Source: an uncultured Clostridia bacterium
Lineage (GTDB): Bacteria > Bacillota > Clostridia > Oscillospirales > Acutalibacteraceae
Assembly (NCBI GenBank): GCA_944384865.1
Contig: CALWVC010000080.1
Coordinates: forward strand, 1-6,609
DNA: 6,609 nucleotides
Direction: 5' to 3'
The notes under the pieces were generated by a model that made no database searches, was not told the origin of the DNA, and saw nothing but the letters and a program-made list of their open reading frames with translations. Position 1 is the first letter of the stretch, and each line of letters starts with the position of its first letter. Shown here in pieces: positions 1 through 5,634 of this stretch. The translations under genes were made by a program, and so were the position numbers.

Positions 1-607
1 GATTGATCCGCATTTTCTCCGGCAACACCTGCTGTATATAGCACTGTTCCGGATCGTCGCTGGCCGCCAGCAGCTCGTTTTCATTTTTAAACCGTAAGCT
101 GGCTTCGCCGGAAATTCCCGGCGCTAACAGCAGCGTCGCCAGCATTTCATCTGTATACTGCTGCACATATTTCGGAACCTCCGGGCGCGCGCCAATCAGG
201 CACATCTGGCCGCACAGGATGTTTAATACCTGTGGAAATTCGTCTAACCGGGTCTTTCGCAGAAAATAACCCACGCCGGTAATCCGGGGATCGCGGTCTC
301 CCACGGTGATCTGCCCGCCGATCTGGTCGGCATTCTGCACCATCGTGCGAAACTTGAAAATCCTGAATTCCTGCCCATAGCGCCCGACCCGAACCTGCCG
401 GTAAAACACCGGGCCTGCGGATGTACATTTAATCACGACGCCGATCACCAGCATCGGCAGCAGCATCACAATACCCACGCACACCGCAACCGCCAGATCA
501 AAAAACCGCTTGAAAAACAGCGAACATCGTTTATGGGCCAGAATATCATAATACGCGCGCACAGCGTCGTTTTGCAGCCGCGCCGGCAGCTGATCAAATT
601 TCTTCAT
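1..607 (-). CDS. Sugar-phosphate (phosphoglycosyl) transferase, 3' end missing
   Basis: Bacterial sugar transferase of the small monotopic phosphoglycosyl transferase family (PglC/WcaJ/EpsL type). The family moves a sugar 1-phosphate from a nucleotide sugar to undecaprenyl phosphate at the inner membrane face, the first lipid-linked step of polysaccharide or glycan assembly. I translated this from the ATG at 605-607; 202 residues are visible and the frame is still open at base 1. Visible landmarks are the basic FFKRFFDLA start of the domain (about 31-39), a hydrophobic re-entrant helix with a central proline (about 38-60), GPVFYRQ (65-71), KFRTM (85-89), the catalytic Asp-Glu pair in RLDEFPQ (D122, E123) and GARPE (139-143). 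An AAAGG ribosome binding site lies about 10 nt upstream. The gene follows the dehydratase by 27 nt, so the two are almost certainly co-transcribed. The sugar cannot be read from sequence; a product of the neighbouring dehydratase pathway is plausible. Confidence 0.93.
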   Translation of the reverse strand, partial: MKKFDQLPARLQNDAVRAYYDILAHKRCSLFFKRFFDLAVAVCVGIVMLLPMLVIGVVIKCTSAGPVFYRQVRVGRYGQEFRIFKFRTMVQNADQIGGQITVGDRDPRITGVGYFLRKTRLDEFPQVLNILCGQMCLIGARPEVPKYVQQYTDEMLATLLLAPGISGEASLRFKNENELLAASDDPEQCYIQQVLPEKMRIN

Positions 608-634
608 GCAATTCTGCCTTTCAAAAAGACCAAA

Positions 635-2503
635 TCAGTTTTTCGCCGCCTCGTTGGAATGCTTAAAGGTCGGCACCAATACCCGCACCTTATCAAACAT
701 CTGGGCTACATCATTTTCAGAATTGGCCGTTTGCTCCAGCTCCTTGATCTGCTCGGCCAGCTCAGTGGCGTCAAACTCCATCGGTTTCATAATAAAAATC
801 TTATCGTTGGGCGTTTTTGTCATATCCTCATCTTTCATGCTGATTTCTTCAAACAGCTTCTCGCCTGGCCGCAGACCGGTAAATACGATCTTGATATCCT
901 CATCCGGCTCCAGCCCTGACAGTCTGATCAGATCGCAGGCCAGATCATAGATTTTCACCGGCTCACCCATATTCAACACAAAGATTTCGCCGCCCTTGGC
1001 CATCGCGCCGGCCTCCAGCACCAGCTGCACAGCTTCCGGAATGGTCATAAAATACCGGCGCATATCCGGATGGGTCACCGTCACCGGGCCGCCCGCCTCA
1101 ATCTGTTTGCGGAAAAACGGCACCACGCTGCCGTTGGAGCCCAGCACATTGCCGAACCGCACTGCAGAAAACTCGGTATCCGACATGGTATCCAACAGCT
1201 GAATAGCCTTTTCAGCAATCCGTTTGGACGCGCCCATGATATTTGTAGGGTTCACCGCTTTATCGGTAGATATTAAAATAAATTTTTCCACATGATGCAT
1301 AATCGACTGCATCGCTACATTGATGGTGCCCTTCACGTTATTTTTAATCGCTTCTTTTGGGCTGTATTCCATCATCGGCACATGCTTGTGCGCCGCCGCG
1401 TGAAATACCAGCTGCGGCTCGAACTCGTCGAACACTTCTTTCAGACGGTCCTGATCGCGGATAGATCCCAGCCGCATACTGAACAAACCCGCATAGTCCT
1501 TTTTCAGCTCGTTTTCAATATCAAACAGACCGTTTTCATGAATATCGAAAATCACCAGATGCCGGCAACCGAACGACAACACCTGCCGGCAGATCTCCGA
1601 CCCGATAGAACCGGCGCCGCCGGTGACCAACACTGTTTTATTTTCAACAAAACTGCGTACCACCTGCATGTTCAGATGCACGCTGTCGCGGCGCAATAAC
1701 TCTTCAATGTTGATATTGGTAACCCGCGCGTTAGACAGCTCCACATCGGCAATACTGCCGAACCGGCGAATGGCACAGTGGTTCTGCCGGCAGATATCCA
1801 TCGCGTTTTTCAGCAGTTGCTTGGATGCCGACGGAATCGCCACGATCACCTCATCGGCATTATACCGGCGAATGACCTCACCCAGCTTTTCGATGCCTCC
1901 GAAGACCCGAAGCCCGTGGATTTTTCGGTGTTGGATGTTTTTATCATCGTCGATAAACGCTACCGGGATGATATCGCTGTCTTTATCCTGCCGGACCTTG
2001 TTGCTTAAATAAATGCCCGCTTCTCCGGCGCCGAAAATAACCACCCGCTTGGCCCGGGCGCTTTTGGCCTTCGCCATAGACAGCATCTGGGTATTGATCT
2101 CATTCGCCAGCCGGATAGACGACCGCCCGATGATCTCAAACAGCAACAGCAGAATGCACATTAAAATGATAAACTTGGTCTGTAAATATAATTCCAGAAA
2201 ATAAGAGCCAACCAGAAAACCCACAAAAAAGATCAGACAGGCCACGCACGATCGGATGATCTCTCCAAAGCCAAAATGCTTTAGGGAACTGGAATAATTG
2301 CCGCAGATAATATTCAGCGCAATCATGGCCAAAGACGCCACAATGACGAAAGTCAAAATATAATCACTGTTATATGTCCCGGGGATCCAGGTATCCCACG
2401 CGGGGAAATTAATGCGAAATGACAATAGCATCGATGCAATGATTGATAAAACGTCCAGCGCTATCAGCCCGACCAGTGCGAAAACTCTTTTCAGTTTTTG
2501 CAA
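635..2503 (-). CDS. Membrane-bound UDP-GlcNAc 4,6-dehydratase-like polysaccharide enzyme (PglF/CapD/FlaA1 family)
   Basis: A 622-residue nucleotide-sugar dehydratase/epimerase of the long, membrane-anchored class. Four hydrophobic segments (about 5-29, 47-68, 84-106, 110-127) precede a first Rossmann-like domain (GAGEAG at 158-163) and a catalytic short-chain dehydrogenase domain with the NAD(P) loop TGGAGSIG (294-301), FHAAAHKHVPMME (367-379), the active-site stretch STDKAVNPTNIMGASKR (412-428), FGNVLGSNGS (450-459) and LRPGEKLFEE (544-553). In the active site the usual Tyr of YxxxK is Met (M423, K427) beside T413-D414-K415. That pattern marks 4,6-dehydratases that form UDP-4-keto-6-deoxy-GlcNAc, as in PglF. 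The start is TTG at 2501-2503, supported by AGAGGTG seven nt upstream and by the first membrane helix beginning at once; the next in-frame ATG (residue 25) would cut that helix. It is the first visible gene of a polysaccharide operon with the transferase downstream. Exact substrate and stereochemistry are inferred from the family. Confidence 0.95.
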   Translation of the reverse strand: MQKLKRVFALVGLIALDVLSIIASMLLSFRINFPAWDTWIPGTYNSDYILTFVIVASLAMIALNIICGNYSSSLKHFGFGEIIRSCVACLIFFVGFLVGSYFLELYLQTKFIILMCILLLLFEIIGRSSIRLANEINTQMLSMAKAKSARAKRVVIFGAGEAGIYLSNKVRQDKDSDIIPVAFIDDDKNIQHRKIHGLRVFGGIEKLGEVIRRYNADEVIVAIPSASKQLLKNAMDICRQNHCAIRRFGSIADVELSNARVTNINIEELLRRDSVHLNMQVVRSFVENKTVLVTGGAGSIGSEICRQVLSFGCRHLVIFDIHENGLFDIENELKKDYAGLFSMRLGSIRDQDRLKEVFDEFEPQLVFHAAAHKHVPMMEYSPKEAIKNNVKGTINVAMQSIMHHVEKFILISTDKAVNPTNIMGASKRIAEKAIQLLDTMSDTEFSAVRFGNVLGSNGSVVPFFRKQIEAGGPVTVTHPDMRRYFMTIPEAVQLVLEAGAMAKGGEIFVLNMGEPVKIYDLACDLIRLSGLEPDEDIKIVFTGLRPGEKLFEEISMKDEDMTKTPNDKIFIMKPMEFDATELAEQIKELEQTANSENDVAQMFDKVRVLVPTFKHSNEAAKN

Positions 2504-2534
2504 AAGGTTTCACCTCTTAAACGTAATCCAAATA

Positions 2535-2552
2535 TTAAAACTTCCGGAACAT
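2535..2552 (-). other. Possible five-codon leader ORF with orphan Shine-Dalgarno site
   Basis: In the leader of the dehydratase gene a full GGAGG (bases 2559-2563 read on the minus strand) lies 6 nt before an ATG that opens a five-codon frame (M-F-R-K-F, stop). An overlapping ATG-TAA start-stop pair sits directly against the GGAGG. The real gene has its own binding site 30 nt further on. A strong ribosome site with no long frame suggests a leader peptide or ribosome stand-by element, but a chance match is quite possible. Confidence 0.2.
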
Positions 2553-2582
2553 TTACATCCTCCAGCGGATGAAAAACAACAT

Positions 2583-2621
2583 AAAAAACCGCGCCAACGG
2601 CGCACGGAATATTTACCGTTG
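2583..2621 (-). terminator. Terminator-like hairpin with competing stem in the dehydratase leader (candidate attenuator)
   Basis: Read on the minus strand, GCGCC-GTT-GGCGC (2603 to 2591) forms a five-base-pair stem, extendable by a U-G pair, followed by GG and six T (2588-2583). That is a short intrinsic-terminator layout lying between the likely promoter and the start codon. A second element, CAACGG (2621-2616), is fully complementary to CCGTTG (2600-2595). The latter spans the loop and one side of the terminator stem, so the two structures exclude each other. This is how transcription attenuators are built. The stem is short and the predicted transcription start lies close to it, so function is uncertain. 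Confidence 0.4.
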
Positions 2622-2628
2622 CTATTTT

Positions 2629-2658
2629 ATCATACAATTCCCAAAAAGTCTACCACAA
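2629..2658 (-). promoter_or_regulatory. Probable promoter of the polysaccharide operon
   Basis: On the minus strand TTGTGG (2658-2653) and TATGAT (2634-2629) are separated by 18 nt, resembling vegetative -35 and -10 boxes. The -10 is a five-of-six match and the -35 only three of six. The stretch TGTATGATA around the -10 is shared with the promoter proposed for the GH16 gene. Transcription would start near 2622 and give a leader of about 120 nt. Confidence 0.4.
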
Positions 2659-2730
2659 AAAATAAATTCACATTTTCAGCCGCAAAGACCTCGTTCATTT
2701 TCATGCGCCCGACTACAAATAGTATTAACA

Positions 2731-2819
2731 TTTTCCACAGAGTTTTCCACAACGCCGGCGCGCTAAAAATCGGGCCTTAACAGATTTTTTACAAACTTTT
2801 CACAAATTTATGTGTAAAA
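2731..2819. promoter_or_regulatory. Cluster of DnaA boxes in an AT-rich intergenic region
   Basis: Three exact matches to the DnaA-box consensus TTWTNCACA occur within 89 bp: TTTTCCACA at 2731-2739, the same nonamer at 2743-2751 (12-bp period, same strand), and TTTTACACA on the minus strand at 2819-2811. A fourth site, CTTTTCACA at 2796-2804, differs only at its first base. The paired boxes abut a GC-rich block with the palindrome CGCCGGCG (2753-2760), and strongly AT-rich DNA follows up to about 2970. The region lies between divergent transcription units, which could also suit an origin. No dnaA, dnaN, rpmH or other usual origin neighbour is in the window, so regulatory binding or DnaA titration is at least as likely. 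Apart from this cluster and the GGAAAC motifs I see nothing gene-like in 2659-2971. Confidence 0.5.
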
Positions 2820-2829
2820 ATACATTTAT

Positions 2830-2973
2830 AAGTTTCCATATATTCTCAGATTTCAGAGTTGTTTTTGTGGTTTTTTCCGGTTTTATGTTTCCTAAAATAC
2901 TCGTTGTATTTTAAATAGCATACTGCACGACGATGTAAAAAATACGGAAACCTGTTTATTTAAATGGAAACTT
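2830..2973. repeat. GGAAAC motif cluster upstream of nth
   Basis: AAGTTTCCAT at 2830-2839 is the exact reverse complement of ATGGAAACTT at 2964-2973. GGAAAC also occurs at 2946-2951 and, inverted, at 2887-2892. The two forward copies form a direct repeat GGAAACYTG (2946-2954 and 2966-2974) with a 20-bp period, about two helical turns. The second overlaps the -35 box of the nth promoter. This looks like operator or activator sites, but the binding protein is unknown. Confidence 0.35.
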
Positions 2974-3000
2974 GCATCCTGTCGAGGAACATGCTATCAT
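2972..3000 (+). promoter_or_regulatory. Probable promoter of the nth-acetyltransferase operon
   Basis: TTGCAT (2972-2977) and TATCAT (2995-3000) are 17 nt apart, and the -10 is preceded by TGC, giving an extended -10 (TGnTATCAT). Predicted transcription start is near 3007, leaving about 30 nt of leader with the ribosome binding site at 3021-3026. A small inverted repeat, ATGCT (2991-2995) and AGCAT (3002-3006), surrounds the -10. A start here would exclude the upstream in-frame TTG (2972) and ATG (2999) as translation starts. Confidence 0.5.
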
Positions 3001-3037
3001 GAGCATACAGATCACGTTGCGGGAGGATGCAAAAACT

Positions 3038-3682
3038 ATGACCAAAAAAGAACGCGCGCTGCAGGCGGTTCAACGGCTGGAGCAGCTTTATCCAGACGCT
3101 TTATGTTCTCTGGAATCACAATCACCGCTGCAGCTGCTGATTGCGACCCGGCTGTCTGCTCAATGCACCGACGCGCGCGTCAACATCGTCACCAAAGACC
3201 TGTTTGCCGCTTATCAGACTGCTGAAGATTTCGCAAATGCACAGATCAGCGATATTGAACGGTTGATTCATTCCTGCGGTTTATATAAAACCAAGGCCAA
3301 AGATATTGTCAATATGTCAAAAATGATTGTAGAAGAGTTTGGCGGCCAAGTACCTGATACGCTGGAGCAGTTAACCCGGCTGCCCGGCGTCGGCCGCAAA
3401 ACGGCCAACCTGATCATGGGCGACGTTTACCACCAGCCGGCCATTGTCACCGACACCCATCTGATCCGCATCACCAACCGGCTGGGGCTGGTAGACACCA
3501 AAGACCCTTATAAGGTGGAGATGCAGTTGAAAAAGCTGCTGCCGCCGGAAGGTTCCAGCGATTTCTGTCATCGGATCGTCCACTTCGGACGGGACGTCTG
3601 CAAGGCGCAGAATCCCCGCTGCGGCGAATGTCCGCTGGCAGACCTCTGTAAACAAATAGGCGTTGCTCGTAAGACGGCTTAG
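3038..3682 (+). CDS. nth: Endonuclease III (DNA glycosylase/AP lyase)
   Basis: A 214-residue base-excision repair enzyme that removes oxidised pyrimidines and cleaves the abasic site through its lyase activity. The helix-hairpin-helix is LPGVGRKTA (115-123) with the catalytic Lys at K121. The catalytic Asp is D139 in VTDTHLIRITNR. The C-terminal iron-sulfur loop is complete as C188-x6-C195-x2-C198-x5-C204. These positions are each one residue off the Escherichia coli enzyme (K120, D138, C187 onward), which supports the ATG at 3038 over the in-frame TTG at 2972 and ATG at 2999. GGGAGG at 3021-3026 is the ribosome site, with an 11-nt spacer that is slightly long. It is the first gene of a two-gene unit with the acetyltransferase and diverges from the polysaccharide operon. 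No key residue is missing. Confidence 0.97.
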   Translation: MTKKERALQAVQRLEQLYPDALCSLESQSPLQLLIATRLSAQCTDARVNIVTKDLFAAYQTAEDFANAQISDIERLIHSCGLYKTKAKDIVNMSKMIVEEFGGQVPDTLEQLTRLPGVGRKTANLIMGDVYHQPAIVTDTHLIRITNRLGLVDTKDPYKVEMQLKKLLPPEGSSDFCHRIVHFGRDVCKAQNPRCGECPLADLCKQIGVARKTA

Positions 3683-3741
3683 ATCAAACGCAATCCTTGA
3701 AAAACATTCGCAAAACTTCTGTCAACGGGAGGTTCCAAGAC

Positions 3742-4272
3742 ATGCGGTTTATATTTCCAAACAAACAGTATGAACAACAAGCCAAGGATTATATCTCGGA
3801 ATTTCACGCGCACGCTTCGGATATCAACGGAACGGGCGGTCTGGACAGCTATCTAAAGCAACGCTCCTATGACGAATGGCTGTTGAAAATCCGATCTGAT
3901 TTAGACCTTGCGAATATTCCGCCTGATCGAGTGCCTTCTATTACATATTTTTACGTTCGCGAAACGGACAACCGCATTGTCGGCATGATCAACATTCGCC
4001 TGGCCCTGAACGATTTTCTGCGTACAGAAGGCGGACACATTGGTTACAGCATCCGGCCGACAGAGCGTAGAAAACACTATGCCAGCGACATGGTCAGGCA
4101 GGCGCTGGATTTTTGTAAACGAATCGGACTGTGCGATGTGCTAATCTGCTGTGAACGATCCAATCTGGCATCAGCCGGCGTGATCCGCAACTGCGGCGGA
4201 ACATTGGAAGCGGAATTTTACAGCAAAACATTTCGCGAAACGCTCCAAAGATACCGTATCCTTCAGACCTGA
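3742..4272 (+). CDS. GNAT-family N-acetyltransferase (resembles COG3981)
   Basis: A 176-residue acetyl-CoA-dependent acyltransferase of the GNAT fold, most like the group annotated as predicted acetyltransferase COG3981 (assigned from memory of family sequences). Visible elements are a beta-strand region with YFYVRETDNRIVGMINIR (69-86), the motif A region GGHIGYSIRPTERRKHYASDM (97-117), and the motif B region from VLICCERSNLASAGVIRNCGG (133-153). In motif A the usual R/Q-x-x-G-x-A loop that grips the CoA pyrophosphate reads R-R-K-H-Y-A, so His112 stands where Gly is expected. The ATG at 3742 is preferred because GGGAGG (3727-3732) lies 9 nt upstream; the frame extends to a TTG at 3697 without a good ribosome site. 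The gene lies 59 nt after nth on the same strand and ends before a strong terminator. The substrate is unknown; small molecules or protein N-termini are possible. Confidence 0.85.
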   Translation: MRFIFPNKQYEQQAKDYISEFHAHASDINGTGGLDSYLKQRSYDEWLLKIRSDLDLANIPPDRVPSITYFYVRETDNRIVGMINIRLALNDFLRTEGGHIGYSIRPTERRKHYASDMVRQALDFCKRIGLCDVLICCERSNLASAGVIRNCGGTLEAEFYSKTFRETLQRYRILQT

Positions 4273-4330
4273 AAAATCAGATGAATCTCAAAAAACAGTT
4301 CTAATCCCTGAAAACAGATTCCATCCCCTC
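4272..4330 (+). repeat. Degenerate tandem repeat, about 20 bp x 3
   Basis: After the acetyltransferase stop codon three similar segments follow (4272-4290, 4291-4310, 4311-4330). Each begins with an A-run, continues with a form of CAGATT and ends in a pyrimidine-rich ATCYCTC-like stretch. The fit is loose and no copy is identical to another. It could be a decayed duplication or simply biased composition. Confidence 0.25.
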
Positions 4331-4354
4331 AAAATGCAAGAACCGCGCGATTTC

Positions 4355-4390
4355 AAAAGCAGGTACCGGATGTTTTCGGCACCTGCTTTT
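4355..4390. terminator. Bidirectional intrinsic terminator between convergent genes
   Basis: AAAAGCAGGT (4355-4364) and ACCTGCTTTT (4381-4390) form a perfect ten-base-pair stem, extended inward past one mismatch by CCG/CGG. T-runs follow in both directions. The element lies between the convergent acetyltransferase and GH16 genes, so it probably ends transcription from both sides. The rest of 4391-4450 holds nothing I can name. Confidence 0.85.
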
Positions 4391-4450
4391 ATGATTGATT
4401 TTCAAACCGACGCAGCTGTAAAACCAGCAACAGAGACCCGCCGCCGGGCC

Positions 4451-5515
4451 TTACCCTACCCGCTGATACACCTTCACATAATCCACGGTCAAGCCGTCCG
4501 GCAGCGCGCTGTCATTGACTTTTCCAGCCCAGTTCCCGGCCTCCACCGTAACTTTCAGATAGCTTTCCACCTGTGAGATATCCACGTCTCTTCTGGTCAG
4601 ACGATAGGTCTCTTTTCCGTCAATATACCAGATATAGCTGCTTGCGGTCCACTCAAAGCCGAACACATGAAATCCATAGTAAATATCCGGCACATATACA
4701 TTGGTTCCGATCGATTTGTGCGCCGCCTCATATCCGTCAAAGTGCACCGCATGATTGATCCGGTCGCTGGTAAAATACGCTGATTCAAAAATATCAATTT
4801 CCGTTCCGTCCGAACCGCCGGCAACACCGGTATCAATGTTGTCGGGCATCAGCCAGAACGCACCCCAGAAGCCGGGTGAATACTGCTGCAGCATACACCG
4901 GATCTCAAAATAACCATATTTCTGATAAAACCGGTTTTTGGAACGAATCGCCCCGGTCTTGTAATAGGTATTTTCCTTACCCACCGACAAAATCAGGTTC
5001 CCGTTACCGTCCAGCCAGGTCATATCATGACGCCAGACATTCCCGTCATGCCGGGTCCATTCCGGACAAAGCATCCAGTTTCGGGCGTTTAGTGTTGTGC
5101 CTTCAAAATCATCATAAAAAGTCTGTTCATAAGCCCGTCCGTGAATCAGATAGGCGCCGTCCGCCGTTTTGGGATAGAGCGCGTTGTAATTGGCATAACC
5201 GTCGGTGGTCACCGGACGGTGCACCGCCAGATCCGGATCGGCCAGCGTCGCTTTCAGCCGGGCATAATCCTTGTTGTTAATATATGCATCCTCATTGATA
5301 TCCGCCGCGACCGTATCCAGATCGATCGCAGAATCTGCCAGATAGCCTTTCAGCCGCGCCAGATCCTTGTTGGTGTTGATACCGTCCTGCGTCACGTCGC
5401 CCAACAGCCGGTGATACACCAGCTCTTCTCTGGATACCGCGGACACATTGCCCGTCAGCGACGCAAACAGCAGCACGCCGCATAACATAAACAAAATTAT
5501 TCTTTTTAAATGCAT
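4451..5515 (-). CDS. Secreted glycoside hydrolase family 16 with N-terminal type I dockerin
   Basis: A 354-residue exported enzyme. Residues 1-26 are a signal peptide (basic start, hydrophobic core, likely cleavage after NVSA). Residues about 38-92 are a type I dockerin with two calcium-binding repeats: loop D40-x-T42-x-D44-G45...D51 and loop D72-x-N74-x-D76-A77...D83, each followed by a helix of the (Y/L)ARLK type. A linker leads to the GH16 domain (about 131-354), with GAIRSKNRF (188-196), FWGAFWLMPDN (216-226) and the catalytic GTEIDIFES, giving nucleophile E239, D241 and acid/base E244. The spacing ExDxxE is the beta-bulge form seen in laminarinases, agarases and carrageenases rather than lichenases. 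The ATG at 5515 is preferred over TTG at 5524 because GGGAG lies 11 nt before it. The dockerin implies docking to a cohesin scaffold on a cellulosome-like complex; no cohesin is in the window. The substrate is inferred only as a beta-1,3-type glucan or galactan. Confidence 0.93.
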   Translation of the reverse strand: MHLKRIILFMLCGVLLFASLTGNVSAVSREELVYHRLLGDVTQDGINTNKDLARLKGYLADSAIDLDTVAADINEDAYINNKDYARLKATLADPDLAVHRPVTTDGYANYNALYPKTADGAYLIHGRAYEQTFYDDFEGTTLNARNWMLCPEWTRHDGNVWRHDMTWLDGNGNLILSVGKENTYYKTGAIRSKNRFYQKYGYFEIRCMLQQYSPGFWGAFWLMPDNIDTGVAGGSDGTEIDIFESAYFTSDRINHAVHFDGYEAAHKSIGTNVYVPDIYYGFHVFGFEWTASSYIWYIDGKETYRLTRRDVDISQVESYLKVTVEAGNWAGKVNDSALPDGLTVDYVKVYQRVG

Positions 5516-5540
5516 CGGTTTCAAATCTCCCGGCCCTCCA

Positions 5541-5556
5541 AATCAGATTTCTGATT
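5541..5556. promoter_or_regulatory. Palindrome at the GH16 transcription start (candidate operator)
   Basis: AATCAG (5541-5546) and CTGATT (5551-5556) are a perfect six-base inverted repeat around ATTT. It lies just downstream of the proposed -10 box and covers the expected transcription start near 5552, a typical place for a repressor site. It could instead form a small hairpin at the 5' end of the mRNA. Confidence 0.35.
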
Positions 5557-5558
5557 GT

Positions 5559-5587
5559 ATCATACAGGATTCCTCTTTTAAATACAA
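5559..5587 (-). promoter_or_regulatory. Probable promoter of the GH16-dockerin gene
   Basis: On the minus strand TTGTAT (5587-5582) and TATGAT (5564-5559) are 17 nt apart. A possible alternative -10, TACAAT preceded by TGA, overlaps downstream. The site lies between the terminator of the upstream gene pair and the GH16 ribosome site, so the GH16 gene is probably its own transcription unit. Confidence 0.5.
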
Positions 5588-5594
5588 GTCTGAA

Positions 5595-5631
5595 AAATCT
5601 CCAAAAAAACCGGCTGGTTCTTTGGAGATTT
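5595..5631 (-). terminator. Intrinsic terminator after the PAP2 phosphatase gene
   Basis: AAATCTCCAAA (5595-5605) and TTTGGAGATTT (5621-5631) form a perfect eleven-base-pair stem, with an inner AACC/GGTT stem (5608-5611, 5616-5619). On the minus strand it ends in a run of five T. It begins four bases after the PAP2 stop codon and closes the mutase-PAP2 unit. Confidence 0.85.
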
Positions 5632-5634
5632 CGC

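Noticed and set aside
147..428. Minus-strand 93-residue frame
   Set aside because: It overlaps the phosphoglycosyl transferase in another frame, and that gene has all the family motifs.
533..2204. Several plus-strand open frames across the dehydratase gene
   Set aside because: They lie opposite a well-supported 622-residue gene, encode no recognisable motif and lack ribosome binding sites; they are antisense shadows.
2412..2780. Plus-strand frames in the intergenic region (2412-2780, 2569-2766)
   Set aside because: Low-complexity composition from AT-rich DNA, no ribosome binding site, and overlap with the promoter and leader elements of the opposite gene.
2659..2971. Calling the intergenic region a chromosomal oriC
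   Set aside because: DnaA boxes and AT-richness fit, but no dnaA, dnaN, rpmH or clear DnaA-trio run is visible, so only the box cluster is claimed.
2972..3037. Longer nth start at TTG 2972 or ATG 2999
   Set aside because: Residue numbering against the E. coli enzyme fits the ATG at 3038, and the likely promoter -35 and -10 boxes occupy 2972-3000.
3697..3741. TTG start for the acetyltransferase
   Set aside because: No ribosome site before it, while GGGAGG stands correctly before the ATG at 3742.
4437..4448. CCCG/CGGG hairpin just after the GH16 stop codon
   Set aside because: Only four base pairs and no T-run; the terminator at 4355-4390 explains termination.
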